From positions 1 to 40,779 of the forward strand of contig JAAANX010000081.1 of the NCBI GenBank assembly GCA_009909085.1: 40,779 nt of DNA, in the 5' to 3' direction. Each line of letters starts with the position of its first letter. Within the stretch, counting starts at the first letter, position 1. Position numbers and translations under genes: made by a program. The notes under the pieces are model-generated. The model did no database searches. It was not told the DNA's origin and saw nothing but the letters and a program-made list of their open reading frames with translations. The stretch is from Cyanobacteria bacterium GSL.Bin1 (GTDB taxonomy: Bacteria > Cyanobacteriota > Cyanobacteriia > Cyanobacteriales > Rubidibacteraceae). Positions 31,470 to 40,658 of this stretch are shown one piece after another.

Positions 31470-32933
31470 TCATTCACGATTAAATAACTTTTCTAGCTGA
31501 CGTTGTACCCAAAGAATCGGGTTTTTATCCAATTCTTGATAATTTAATAATCCTAATTCCCGCAATTGTTGTTGTTGCTGTGATAATTCTTCTTGTGCTT
31601 TTCCTAACTCCACAACAATTAACTCATAGAGTTGGGGTTGCTCTTTCAGTAAAGTTGCAAATCCTTCTTTATTAATCGCAAAGAGCGTCGTTTCTGCTCT
31701 TGCTCTAACAGTAACGGTTCGCCGTAAGCCCAACATGAGAGAAAGCTCGCCGATAAACTCTCCAGGGGTTAAAACAGTGGGCGCTTGATTCAATTTTTCC
31801 ACATAATACTCAACTGAACCGGATAAAACAATATAAAACGTATCACCTGGATCCCCTTCTCGATAGAGGATATCCCCCGCTTTAATTCGTTTACGATAGC
31901 CAATGTCAATCAGCTTTTTCAGCTCAAATTCGGAACAATTTTGAAAATAACTGACTTTCCTTAATAAATCTCGTAACGCCAGAGGACGAGAGGGGGTTAC
32001 CGTCTTACCAAGGCGAGGAAAATCAGTGGTCTGGGCTTGGTCTTCTTCTCTTGTCTCTTGAGATGGAGGTTGAAGTTGTTCGGGAACCGAACTCATCTCT
32101 TGAGGAAAATAAGTTTGATACCAAACCCCAAGCCGAGGCGTTGCTAATTTAATGCCATACTGCCGTAAATTATATTCAATAATAAAGCGTAAAGAGCTTT
32201 CAGTGATGTATTTTTTATCAACTTCTTCCACCCAAACCCAAAGTCGAAAATTGAGAGAATTATCCCCAAAACCGGTAAAATAAACGGAAGCTGGTTTTTC
32301 ATAAGAAACCGTTTCTTCCATATAAGCAGAATCTAATAAAATCTCTACCACCAAAACCGTATCACTTTCGTGAGCAACACTCACGTCTACCATGGTCCAA
32401 CCTTTCGATTGTTGATAGGTCCAGTTAATTACTTGATTTTCGACTAAAAAGCGATTGGGAATAATAACATAGCGACCAACAAGCGTGCGAATGACAGTAG
32501 AACGCAGGGAAACTTCATCAATATAGCCGGTCATATTGCTCCATTCGATAAAATCACCGGCTTTAATTTTTTGTTCAAAAAGTAAGGTTAAGCCACTGGT
32601 AAAATTTTTAGCCACTTCCTGCAAGCCAAAGCCAATGCCAATGCCAATGCCACCGGCCAAAACCGTAAATGAGGAAAGATTAACCCCTATTGCCTGCAAA
32701 ATGCTGACAAAAACAAACGCGCCGCTACTATAACTAATAATAATAGAAATCGCTTCTCGAGTTCCCAGAGCAATCCCAAGTTTGGGGAGTAAATCATTCC
32801 GCAAAAACCGTTTCAGGAGAATCGTCACGCCTAAACTAGCAGCGATCACTAAAAGAATTTTGCCAATGAGTAAAAAAGGAATCGTATCCATTTGACGAAA
32901 AAAAAGAGAGAAGAAATGAGCGCCAAATAACAT
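31470..32933 (-). CDS. MscS-type channel with C-terminal cyclic-nucleotide-binding domain
   Basis: This 487-residue protein joins two parts. Residues about 15-130 hold three hydrophobic segments and a glycine-rich pore helix (GGIGIGIGFGLQEVAKNF) of the MscS family, followed by its beta and C-terminal domains (VIIPNRFLVENQVINW). Residues about 330-450 form a cNMP-binding domain: AGDILYREGDPGDTFYIVLSG, FIGELSLMLGLRRTVTVRARAETT. This is the layout of bacterial cyclic-nucleotide-gated channels related to MscS, as in Synechocystis. Such channels could release solutes on hypo-osmotic shock or respond to cAMP. The start codon lies inside a strong hairpin. The second Met, at codon 15, is an alternative start. 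Confidence 0.88.
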   Translation of the reverse strand: MLFGAHFFSLFFRQMDTIPFLLIGKILLVIAASLGVTILLKRFLRNDLLPKLGIALGTREAISIIISYSSGAFVFVSILQAIGVNLSSFTVLAGGIGIGIGFGLQEVAKNFTSGLTLLFEQKIKAGDFIEWSNMTGYIDEVSLRSTVIRTLVGRYVIIPNRFLVENQVINWTYQQSKGWTMVDVSVAHESDTVLVVEILLDSAYMEETVSYEKPASVYFTGFGDNSLNFRLWVWVEEVDKKYITESSLRFIIEYNLRQYGIKLATPRLGVWYQTYFPQEMSSVPEQLQPPSQETREEDQAQTTDFPRLGKTVTPSRPLALRDLLRKVSYFQNCSEFELKKLIDIGYRKRIKAGDILYREGDPGDTFYIVLSGSVEYYVEKLNQAPTVLTPGEFIGELSLMLGLRRTVTVRARAETTLFAINKEGFATLLKEQPQLYELIVVELGKAQEELSQQQQQLRELGLLNYQELDKNPILWVQRQLEKLFNRE

Positions 32934-32962
32934 CCCGCCAAAACAATGTATTTTTGGCGGGA
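32933..32962 (-). promoter_or_regulatory. Hairpin over the start of the MscS-type channel gene
   Basis: TCCCGCCAAAA (32933-32943) pairs perfectly with TTTTGGCGGGA (32952-32962), eleven pairs with an 8-base loop. On the minus strand the 3' arm runs straight into the ATG (GGCGGGATG). It could be a terminator of the small upstream gene, or could hide the ribosome entry site of the channel gene. Confidence 0.6.
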
Positions 32963-32993
32963 AGGTTGTTTAATTTTAATTTAATTGAATGAT

Positions 32994-33188
32994 CTAGATT
33001 TGACGAGATGCCATTTTTTCAACATCAGCTTGTGTTTCTTGTAAGAGTTGCTCACGGCTGTCTCTGGCTTGAGTGAGACTTGGGACTAAGTTACGGGCTT
33101 GTAAAGCCATATGAAGCTGAAGCTGTGCCACGTAATCACGAACTTGCTCTTGTGTAGAATTTTTTGCTTGTTCCAGTTCCCAGTTCAA
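32994..33188 (-). CDS. Small helical protein of unknown function
   Basis: This 64-residue, mostly helical and glutamine-rich protein reads, for example, ELEQAKNSTQEQVRDYVAQL, then ALQARNLVPSLTQARDSREQ. I do not recognise its family. The start is TTG, supported by a good ribosome site (GAGAGGAG six to eight bases before). There is no signal peptide, Cys or membrane segment; heptad-like spacing suggests a short coiled coil. It lies upstream of the MscS-type channel on the same strand, with a hairpin between them. It could be a small partner or simply a neighbour. Confidence 0.5.
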   Translation of the reverse strand: MNWELEQAKNSTQEQVRDYVAQLQLHMALQARNLVPSLTQARDSREQLLQETQADVEKMASRQI

Positions 33189-33337
33189 GATTTTCTCCTC
33201 TCTTTAATCGCAACGGCTAGACTAAGTTCACCGCAAACTGTGTACTCACCTTCTAGAGGTTAGCATCTCCTCCTCAAGATAGGTCATCGAGTTTCACAAA
33301 GTGTAATTTTTCGTAAAGTGATGGCAATCTACCGAAT

Positions 33338-34399
33338 TTACAAATCTTGTTGTTTACGTCGTTGATAAGCTTGATAAGAAACATAAGCCTTTTCTGGATC
33401 ATAAAGATTACACTGATCCACAATTTCTTTCATCATGGCCCAAGAAAACCGTCGTACTTTGAGATATTCCCCCCAGTTTTGTGTCAAACTTTGATGCGCA
33501 AGGCGCAAATTATAGGCGGGGATGCCAACCGCAAGATGGTGGGGGATATGGACATTGATATCATGACAGAGTAACTCCACCCAACGAGGATAGCTACAGT
33601 GAATCGTTCCACAGAGTTGGGCTTCTACTTCATTCCAAGTGTTCTCAGGACGAAACTGAATCTCTTGGTCAGTATGATGGACTAAGGTAAAGGTGCTCAT
33701 CCAAAAGTGATAAACCAGCCAAGGCATGAGCCAAAATTTAACGATCCCCCAGACGCCTGCAGTTAAAAATAGAGTGGGAAAGAAAACCAGCGCAAAACTG
33801 ACAGTGATCACAATTGATGATCTGACTTTTTTCCGTTCGCGAGGCACAACCAGAGAAGGATTAAAGTGAAATCGTCCCCAATGTAAGATAGAGCCGAGCC
33901 ACCAAAAACGTCCATAGACCAGCTTAATCAACGAACGCACTAATTTAGGCGCTGCTTCATACTCCTCAATCAACCAAGGATGCCAAGCATTATCTACCAT
34001 CAATTTGTTGGTGTGTTGGTGATGGAGATTGTGCAGAACGCGCCAGCTATGAAAAGGGTAAATCAGAGGCAGTAAGAAAATATGACCGACGATATCATTC
34101 ACCAAAGGTTTTTTGGCAAAGGAACGATGTCCGCAATCATGGGCAATCACAAACCATCCCGTTAACGCCGTTCCGGTAAAAATCCAGGCAAAGGGGAGAA
34201 GAAACCAAGGTGAATAAATAATTGTTCCATACCCGATTCCTGCAGCAATGACACTCATTAAAGCAGATAACCAAGCCTGGCGAGGATTTTTTTGAAAACA
34301 TTCTTTGGGAATCGTATTGATAATGTCTCGTACTCGGATCTCAGGATGCAGTGCTTGCTGTGTCCTCTGCTTTGGTGCTTCCGATATCGTTTTGGTCAT
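33338..34399 (-). CDS. desA: Delta-12 acyl-lipid desaturase DesA
   Basis: This 353-residue membrane di-iron desaturase closely follows, from memory, the Synechocystis DesA sequence: PKECF near the start, [62 protein letters not shown] and [13 protein letters not shown]. The three His boxes are HDCGH, HNLHHQH and HIPHH. DesA adds the delta-12 double bond to membrane lipids, a change important for tolerance of cold, light and salt. Length matches the family. Confidence 0.92.
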   Translation of the reverse strand: MTKTISEAPKQRTQQALHPEIRVRDIINTIPKECFQKNPRQAWLSALMSVIAAGIGYGTIIYSPWFLLPFAWIFTGTALTGWFVIAHDCGHRSFAKKPLVNDIVGHIFLLPLIYPFHSWRVLHNLHHQHTNKLMVDNAWHPWLIEEYEAAPKLVRSLIKLVYGRFWWLGSILHWGRFHFNPSLVVPRERKKVRSSIVITVSFALVFFPTLFLTAGVWGIVKFWLMPWLVYHFWMSTFTLVHHTDQEIQFRPENTWNEVEAQLCGTIHCSYPRWVELLCHDINVHIPHHLAVGIPAYNLRLAHQSLTQNWGEYLKVRRFSWAMMKEIVDQCNLYDPEKAYVSYQAYQRRKQQDL

Positions 34400-34625
34400 G
34401 AAAATATTTTGTAATCTCCGTTGAGTTAATTAATGAACACGATGATAGCGGTTCAATCGCTAAAGATCATCCTAAACTTTAAATTAAAATCACTAAAAAA
34501 TAATAACTTTGATTAATTAACCGAGTTTAGATGAGTTTTCTTAACGAACCTTTACATTTATAACATGGCAGGGATTGTTCTGTGTGGAAAGCTACAATTT
34601 TTTTGAGCGCAAGGAGTCGCAATTT

Positions 34626-35204
34626 ATGGTGGATAAACAAAGACTACGCAAAGAATTATTGAAGACCCGACAAGCCCTCTCCCACGCAGAATGGCACGCC
34701 AAAAGCGAGGCGTTATGCGATCAGATTCGTTTTTACTTGGAAAGTACCTCTTCGATTCCTGCAGGAGGAACAATTCTTAGTTACTTTCATTTTCGTCAAG
34801 AACCCAATTTAGATCCTCTATTTCAGCTCAATGATTACCGTTGGGGGGTTCCTCGTTGTGTAGACAAAGAACTGAGTTGGCATTTTTGGCAATGGGGAGA
34901 TCCACTAGTTAAAGGGACATTCGGAATTCGTGAGCCTTCGGAAGAGGCACCACTCTGTCCCCCAGAAAATGTAGATTTAATTTTAGTCCCGGCGGTCGCT
35001 TGCGATGCTCAGGGTTATCGTTTGGGTTACGGAGGAGGATTTTATGACCGGTTATTTGAACAACCACAATGGCGACAAATCCCAAAAGTGGGGATTGTCT
35101 TCGATGATTTGCTTGTTTCAGAAGTTCCTGCCGATCCGTGGGATATTGCGTTGGATGGTGTATGTACGGACTGGGGATGGCGGGTTAAGCCTCTTGCCCC
35201 TTAA
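34626..35204 (+). CDS. 5-formyltetrahydrofolate cyclo-ligase
   Basis: This enzyme of about 192 residues converts 5-formyl-THF to 5,10-methenyl-THF with ATP, returning the stored folate to one-carbon metabolism. Typical sequence is KQRLRKELLKTRQALS at the start and RLGYGGGFYDRLFEQ with the ATP loop near the end. I choose the ATG at 34626 because AAGGAG stands nine bases before it; a longer open frame begins at TTG 34575. Its last 20 bases overlap the end of the convergent phosphatase gene. One-carbon units also feed SAM, which betaine synthesis consumes heavily; that link is inference. Confidence 0.88.
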   Translation: MVDKQRLRKELLKTRQALSHAEWHAKSEALCDQIRFYLESTSSIPAGGTILSYFHFRQEPNLDPLFQLNDYRWGVPRCVDKELSWHFWQWGDPLVKGTFGIREPSEEAPLCPPENVDLILVPAVACDAQGYRLGYGGGFYDRLFEQPQWRQIPKVGIVFDDLLVSEVPADPWDIALDGVCTDWGWRVKPLAP

Positions 35205-36612
35205 CTTGCAGAACAACAAGCGTCATATCGTCAATAGAACCTCTTTTCTCGCCAATAAAGGCTTGTACGCTGTCAAAAAGATGCTGGACAATCTGTTCTG
35301 GGCTGTAGTGCTGGGTAGCCGTATCATGAAAAGCTTGAATTAAGTTTTCTTCTTCAAAACGTTGTCCTTTGGCATTTACGGCATCAGTGAAACCATCAGT
35401 ATAGTAAAGGACAGTATCTCCTTCCTCAAGTTGCACCCCTGCTTCGTCGTATTGCGAGTCAGTTTCAAGTCCTACCAACATTCCGAGCGTATCTAAACGG
35501 TGAACTGTGTTGGTTTTAGCCTCCCACCTGAGCGGGGGATTATGGGCAGCGTTACTGTAGGATAAATATCGGGTTTTGGGATCATATTGGGAGTAAAACA
35601 GGGTGACAAAGCGATGAGAACTTTCTAAATCTTCGTACATGACGCGATTGAGATGTTCAAGGATTTTCGCGGGAGAGTGATGGTTAAGCACTTCGGCGCG
35701 CAGCATTCCCCGCGTCATGGTCATGATCAGCCCAGCCGGGACCCCTTTTCCCATCACATCACCAATCACAATACTCCAAGGAACGGTACTCCCCCCATTA
35801 TCTTCTGCACCTGTGTCAGTTTGGGGTTGGTCGTAGTTAGCGGGAATAAAGTCATAATAGTCGCCGCCAACCCGATTTGCGGTTCGACAATCGGCGGCAA
35901 TGTCCAGTCCTTGGATTTTGGGGTATTTACGAGGCAAAAGGTGAAATTGAATATCGGTGGCGACTTCTAGCTCGCGATCGAGCTTTTCTTTTTGTCTAAC
36001 TTCGACGGCAAGATCATTATTAGCAATGGCAACGGCTGCTTGATCGGCAACCAGTTGCACTAATTTTTGACGGTTTAATGTCCACTCATAAGCGCGATCG
36101 CGCGTAAAAATATAAACTTTGCCCCGCTCTTTTCCTTTGACTAAAATGGGCGTCCCAAATAATTGAATGTCTTCGGGGAATGCCTTTTGCATCCGTTGAT
36201 CCAAAGATTGTTTTTCCTCTTGAGATAGGATGACTTTTTTTCCCAGTTCACGAGTAACTTGTGAGAGGCGATAACGAATATCTTTACAGGCTAATCCGCC
36301 TTGACAATGAACTTGCTCAACACTGATTTTTCCTTCTCCTTTATACAGTAAAATAGCACTGCCATCGGCATCAGCAACCCGGGCTGCCATTAAGGGGATA
36401 ATTTCTAAAAATTGATTCAGGTTATTAAAACTGCGGAGAGCAAACCCAAGAGAACTCAAAAGATTTTGAACTTTATTTTGTTCACGCCTCAAATTCGCCA
36501 CTAATTCTTTCAGTGTAGACACAGGAGTATCTTGCCTGGCAAGTTTGGGTTCAAAGCCATTATTTTGTGAAGAAGGTTGTGGCGCTGGTAAAGCAGTCAT
36601 AAAATTAGACAT
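35185..36612 (-). CDS. GAF-domain SpoIIE/RsbU-type protein phosphatase
   Basis: This 475-residue signalling protein has a short coiled coil (TLKELVANLRREQNKVQNLLSS), a GAF domain (about 60-200, FLEIIPLMAARVADADGSAILL), a linker helix, then a PP2C phosphatase of the SpoIIE type (about 230-470). Its metal-binding motifs are VGGDYYDFI, GDVMGKGVPAGLIM, YYTDGFTDAV and SIDDMTLVVL. Such enzymes dephosphorylate anti-sigma-factor antagonists in stress pathways. All key Asp residues appear present. A second Met, four codons in, is an alternative start. The 3' end overlaps the convergent folate gene by 20 bases. Confidence 0.9.
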   Translation of the reverse strand: MSNFMTALPAPQPSSQNNGFEPKLARQDTPVSTLKELVANLRREQNKVQNLLSSLGFALRSFNNLNQFLEIIPLMAARVADADGSAILLYKGEGKISVEQVHCQGGLACKDIRYRLSQVTRELGKKVILSQEEKQSLDQRMQKAFPEDIQLFGTPILVKGKERGKVYIFTRDRAYEWTLNRQKLVQLVADQAAVAIANNDLAVEVRQKEKLDRELEVATDIQFHLLPRKYPKIQGLDIAADCRTANRVGGDYYDFIPANYDQPQTDTGAEDNGGSTVPWSIVIGDVMGKGVPAGLIMTMTRGMLRAEVLNHHSPAKILEHLNRVMYEDLESSHRFVTLFYSQYDPKTRYLSYSNAAHNPPLRWEAKTNTVHRLDTLGMLVGLETDSQYDEAGVQLEEGDTVLYYTDGFTDAVNAKGQRFEEENLIQAFHDTATQHYSPEQIVQHLFDSVQAFIGEKRGSIDDMTLVVLQVKGQEA

Positions 36613-37071
36613 TTAATAATGAGCAATTAAAAATTAATAATCGATAATAACTGATTATTATTTATTGTTATCCCGCAACTCCTCATCATCCCCTCATGAT
36701 CTTTCCCCAATTGTCAGTTATCAAGAGTCAATTGTCAATTATTGACCGCGGCTGGGCTGACCAAAAGACAAATCTGTGATCCCCAAACGTGATCCCCAAA
36801 GCTACTTTTTCATCTAATTGAGCGATTCTAAACTCAAAAATAATTAATTATTATTTTTTATTGGTTTAGATGAAAGTAGCCGTTACTCTACCGCTAAATG
36901 TTTCTGTCGTCAATCTGAGTTGACGTGAGAGAAGCCTGGCATATGTTGCTAACCCTTAGAAACTTAGCGTTCTATTCAAGAAAGCACTGGTTCTCACCTG
37001 GGTTCCGTGACCGTTGGTGAATTAAGCTAAGATGCAATCAGCACTCCCTTAATTTGAATGCTTGTTCTCTC
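36613..37071. other. Gene-free region upstream of ccdA
   Basis: There is no convincing gene in these 459 bases. It holds an A+T-rich part, a two-copy 12-base repeat GTGATCCCCAAA (36776-36787 and 36789-36800), the long inverted repeat 36801-36880, and a GTCAA/TTGAC hairpin around 36910-36925. A degenerate TTGACC-type palindrome lies at 37007-37021, just before ccdA. It should contain the promoter of the ccdA-ccs1 unit. Confidence 0.4.
36801..36880. repeat. Long inverted repeat
   Basis: The left arm (36801-36817, GCTACTTTTTCATCTAA) and right arm (36866-36880, TTAGATGAAAGTAGC) are complementary apart from two extra T. An inner TCTAAAC/GTTTAGA pair and an A+T core (AATTAATT) can extend it. It resembles a miniature inverted-repeat element or a large hairpin of unknown use. 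Confidence 0.6.
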
Positions 37072-37812
37072 ATGCTAGAAAACCTAGAACTGTTTTTCTA
37101 TCAACTCCAACAATTTGCGGATCAATTAGTTTCTCAGCAGTTAAATCAGCTCAGTCCAATCAGTATCGGTCTGATTTTTATGGCCGGCTTACTCACGAGT
37201 CTGACCCCTTGTATGCTGTCTATGTTACCCATAACTATCGGTTATATTGGCAGTGCCGAGACAGAGGGACGTCAAGATGCATTATGGAAGTCAAGTTGGT
37301 TTGCGCTAGGATTAGCCACTACTTTAGCAGGATTAGGGATCTTTGCAGCAGCCTTTGGACAAGTTTATGGACAAATTGGGGTCGGTTTACCCCTTTTGGT
37401 CAGCGCGATCGCGATTTTGATGGGGTTAAATCTCTTGGAGATTGTTCCGCTACGCTTTCCGTCTCTTGGCGGTACCGAATGGATCAAAGAAGATTTTCCC
37501 CCCTCGCTTCGGTCCTACTTACTGGGATTAACCTTTGGCTTAGTCGCTTCCCCTTGCAGTACCCCGGTTCTGGCTAGCCTCTTGGCCTGGGTCGCCAATA
37601 CTCAAGATTTAGTGTTAGGGGCAGGATTATTGTTATCCTATACAGGAGGCTATGTAATGCCCTTAATCATCGCAGGAACCTTTACCGCTTCAATTAAAAA
37701 GTTTCTGGAGTTTCGTCGCTGGGGAAGCTGGATTACCCCCATTAGCGGTGCATTACTGCTGGGCTTTGGTGTCTTTTCTTTATTACTCCGTTTACCCATT
37801 GATCGCTTTTAA
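37072..37812 (+). CDS. ccdA: Cytochrome c biogenesis protein CcdA
   Basis: This membrane protein of about 246 residues has six hydrophobic segments and carries reducing power across the thylakoid or plasma membrane for cytochrome c assembly. The two redox Cys lie in SLTPCMLSMLP and LVASPCSTPVLA, the standard TPC/SPC motifs. I take the ATG at 37072; a TTG at 37054 would add six residues. ccs1 follows 12 bases later on the same strand, the normal cyanobacterial pairing for system II cytochrome c maturation. Confidence 0.93.
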   Translation: MLENLELFFYQLQQFADQLVSQQLNQLSPISIGLIFMAGLLTSLTPCMLSMLPITIGYIGSAETEGRQDALWKSSWFALGLATTLAGLGIFAAAFGQVYGQIGVGLPLLVSAIAILMGLNLLEIVPLRFPSLGGTEWIKEDFPPSLRSYLLGLTFGLVASPCSTPVLASLLAWVANTQDLVLGAGLLLSYTGGYVMPLIIAGTFTASIKKFLEFRRWGSWITPISGALLLGFGVFSLLLRLPIDRF

Positions 37813-37824
37813 TTTCAATCCCGC

Positions 37825-39195
37825 ATGACCTATCAACAAACAAAACCTAGATTTTCTTGGCTAACACAAGGATGGCGCAAAATCATTTATTTCTTAGCCG
37901 ATTTGCGTCTTGCGATTATTTTACTGCTCGCGATCGCGCTGTTTAGTATTTCCGGTACGATCATTGAACAAGGACAAACTGTTGAATTCTACCAGAATAA
38001 CTATCCGGAATCACCAGCCGTCCTCGGATTTTTATCTTGGCAAGTCATCCTCACCCTCGGCTTAGACCATGTTTATACCACCTGGTGGTTTGTTAGCCTC
38101 TTAATTATCTTTGGCAGCAGCCTCACCGCCTGTACGTTTACCCGGCAACTCCCCACCTTAAAATCAGCCCGACGTTGGCAATACTATAAACGTCCCGCTC
38201 AATTTGAAAAACTTGCCTTAAGTACGGAACTCCCCCACAATACCCTCGATCAAATCATTTCAGAACTCAAAAAACATCGTTACCAAGTGTTTCAAGAGGG
38301 CAACCAACTTTACGCCCGCAAAGGTCTCATGGGACGTATTGGTCCCATTGTTGTTCATGCCAGTATGTTAATTATCCTCCTTGGCGCGATTTGGGGAGCG
38401 TTTACTGGCTTTATGGCACAAGAAATGGTTGCCAGTGGCGAAACCTTCCAAGTGAAAAATATCGTTGAAGCCGGAAAACTATCTCAAGCAAAAATTCCTA
38501 AAGATTGGGCAGTGCGAGTCAACGATTTTTGGATTGATTATACGGCCGAAGGCGAGATTGATCAGTTTTACTCTGATTTATCCGTGGTTGACCGCGAAGG
38601 GAAAGAACTCAAACAAGAAACGATTCATGTCAATCAACCGCTACGTTATGACGGTGTAACCTTTTACCAAACGGATTGGGGAATTGCTGCGGTACAAGTG
38701 CAAATGAACAATAGTCCAGTTTTTCAAATCCCCATGGCGAAACTGAATAAAGAAGGAGAAGGGAATTTATGGGGAACTTGGGTACCCATTAAACCCGATT
38801 TAAGTGAAGGCGTTTCGCTACTAACCCGTGACTTAAAAGGAACATTGCTCGTTTATGATACCGCCGGAAAATTAACCGGTGTTGTCCGTCCGGGAATGGG
38901 AATTGAAGTGGAAGGAATGACCTTAAAAGTCAAAGATTTAATCGGTGCAACTGGCTTGCAAATCAAAGCTGATCCAGGAATTCCCATTGTTTATACGGGC
39001 TTTGGTTTACTCATGATTGGAGTTGTCATGAGTTACATTTCTCATTCACAAATATGGGCTTTACAAACTGAAAATTCAGTGTATCTAGGAGGTCAAACAA
39101 ATCGTGCTCAAGTCAGCTTTGAACAAGAGTTTCTAGAGATGTTAACCACATTAGAACAAGAACAACCTCAACTGATGAGTACATCCTCAACTTGA
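37825..39195 (+). CDS. ccs1: Cytochrome c biogenesis protein Ccs1 (ResB family)
   Basis: This 456-residue system II cytochrome c maturation protein works with CcsA to attach haem to c-type cytochromes on the lumenal side. Three N-terminal hydrophobic segments ([55 protein letters not shown]) precede a large soluble domain. A last segment lies near 395 ([18 protein letters not shown]). The HASM His near residue 176 is a likely haem ligand. The gene follows ccdA. Length is typical for cyanobacteria. Confidence 0.92.
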   Translation: MTYQQTKPRFSWLTQGWRKIIYFLADLRLAIILLLAIALFSISGTIIEQGQTVEFYQNNYPESPAVLGFLSWQVILTLGLDHVYTTWWFVSLLIIFGSSLTACTFTRQLPTLKSARRWQYYKRPAQFEKLALSTELPHNTLDQIISELKKHRYQVFQEGNQLYARKGLMGRIGPIVVHASMLIILLGAIWGAFTGFMAQEMVASGETFQVKNIVEAGKLSQAKIPKDWAVRVNDFWIDYTAEGEIDQFYSDLSVVDREGKELKQETIHVNQPLRYDGVTFYQTDWGIAAVQVQMNNSPVFQIPMAKLNKEGEGNLWGTWVPIKPDLSEGVSLLTRDLKGTLLVYDTAGKLTGVVRPGMGIEVEGMTLKVKDLIGATGLQIKADPGIPIVYTGFGLLMIGVVMSYISHSQIWALQTENSVYLGGQTNRAQVSFEQEFLEMLTTLEQEQPQLMSTSST

Positions 39196-39465
39196 GGCAT
39201 TTCAGTGCCATTTCATAAGATTAAGACCAAGTTAAGCCCAAAAAATATAAAACAAGCTAATTAATCCTTCAAGGATTCGGATGTTCCGTTTAATATGGGG
39301 AGCAGAACAAAACCATTTATTGTGATCTCTCATGAAAAATTTTGAGTGACACAGTAGAATATCTATTTCAACCGATATCTCAATTAGAAAAATTATGATC
39401 AGCATTGATCTAGTCTTTTAATTGATTTTAATCACAATTTTGTCCTTACAATCTGATACTTAGTT
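39196..39465. other. Upstream region of proX
   Basis: A small hairpin GGCA/TGCC (39198-39211) follows the ccs1 stop. AATCC/GGATT (39263-39267 with 39273-39277) and CGGA/TCCG (39278-39281 with 39285-39288) form a compact pair of stems followed by TTTAAT, a possible terminator. The rest is A+T-rich and should contain the proX promoter; I cannot place it with confidence. Confidence 0.4.
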
Positions 39466-40536
39466 ATGAAAATCAATCGCAAATCTCTAACGACCTTAAC
39501 GGCAAGTGCGGCCCTTCTTTTGGGAGCGGTGGGTTGTCAACAAGCTCAACAGCCGACAGGAGAAGAAGGAACCTCTGAACAACCTGGCACTGGTGTAGAA
39601 GTTATACCCGCTTATAGTGTATTAGAAGAAAAATTCCAAACTGAAATTGTCAACATGGCTTTGGAAGAGCTTGGTTATGAGGTGCAAAACGCTAAGGAAT
39701 TAGAATATGCCACAATGCACACTGACATTGCCAATGGCGGCATTCAGTTTACGACAGTTCACTGGGAGAAATTACACAGTGACTTTTATACCAACAGCGG
39801 TGGTGATGAAAAATTAGAACGGATGGGAATTTTTGTTGATAATGTCCTCCAAGGATACTCCATTGATCAAGCCACAGCAGAAGAGTATGACATTACTAAC
39901 TTAGAACAGCTTCAAGACCCTGAAATTGCTCAATTATTTGATACTGATGGTAATGGTAAAGCCAACTTAACCGGCTGTAACCCCGGCTGGGGCTGTGAAT
40001 TAGTGATTGAACACCATCTTGATGAATACGGTTTACGAGATACGGTTGAGCATGATCAGGGGCAATATTTTGCTCTGATGGCAGATACTATTACTCGTTA
40101 TGAGCAGGGAGAACCGATTTTATACTATACTTGGACGCCTTTATGGGTGGGTGGTGTCTTAGAAGCCGGAGAAGATGTAAATTGGCTAGAAGTCCCTTAT
40201 ACTTCTCTGCCTGAAGCCCAGGGTGAAGCCTCTGAAGAAACAACCACTGCTGAAATCGACGGGCAAAATCTCAATCTTGGGTTTGCTGTGGATCAGATGC
40301 GAATCTTAGCCAATCAAGAGTTTGTGGATCAAAATCCTGCGGCAGCAAAATTATTTGAAGTGATTCAGGTTCCCAGAACAGATATCAGTGCTCAAAACCG
40401 AAAAATGCGTGATGGAGAAGACTCTCCAGAAGATATCATGGGTCATGCCAGGACTTGGGTAGAAGAAAACCAAGATCAATTTGATCAATGGGTCTCGACC
40501 GCTCGTGAAGCCGCACAAGAACAAGCAGAAAACTAA
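39466..40536 (+). CDS. proX: Glycine betaine-binding lipoprotein (ProX/OpuAC type)
   Basis: This is the solute-binding protein of an ABC importer, 356 residues. The N-terminus is a lipoprotein signal ending in LLGAVGC (Cys24). A Gln/Glu/Thr-rich linker follows, and then the binding domain. Segments AYSVLEEKFQTEIVNMALEE, FTTVHWEKLHSDFY, NPGWGCELVIEHHL and YYTWTPLWVGG contain the Trp residues likely to form the aromatic box for betaine. The sequence is acidic, as is usual for exported proteins of halophiles. No permease or ATPase gene is seen downstream before the window ends. It may be an orphan binding protein, or the importer may lie elsewhere. Confidence 0.85.
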   Translation: MKINRKSLTTLTASAALLLGAVGCQQAQQPTGEEGTSEQPGTGVEVIPAYSVLEEKFQTEIVNMALEELGYEVQNAKELEYATMHTDIANGGIQFTTVHWEKLHSDFYTNSGGDEKLERMGIFVDNVLQGYSIDQATAEEYDITNLEQLQDPEIAQLFDTDGNGKANLTGCNPGWGCELVIEHHLDEYGLRDTVEHDQGQYFALMADTITRYEQGEPILYYTWTPLWVGGVLEAGEDVNWLEVPYTSLPEAQGEASEETTTAEIDGQNLNLGFAVDQMRILANQEFVDQNPAAAKLFEVIQVPRTDISAQNRKMRDGEDSPEDIMGHARTWVEENQDQFDQWVSTAREAAQEQAEN

Positions 40537-40559
40537 TCAATCCCTTATCCGTTAGTTAG

Positions 40560-40599
40560 AGGGGGAACCCACGAATGAGTTCTTCGTCAATTTCCCCCT
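40560..40599 (+). terminator. Terminator of proX
   Basis: AGGGGGAA (40560-40567) pairs perfectly with TTCCCCCT (40592-40599). The loop contains a second small stem, CGAATGAGTTCTTCG. The T-run is weak. It lies 24 bases after the proX stop, before the IS end. Confidence 0.55.
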
Positions 40600-40658
40600 T
40601 ACGCTTGGTTCATTGTTCATTCAAGAACAACCTCTTGCTTTCAGCGAAAGGGTTTCTC

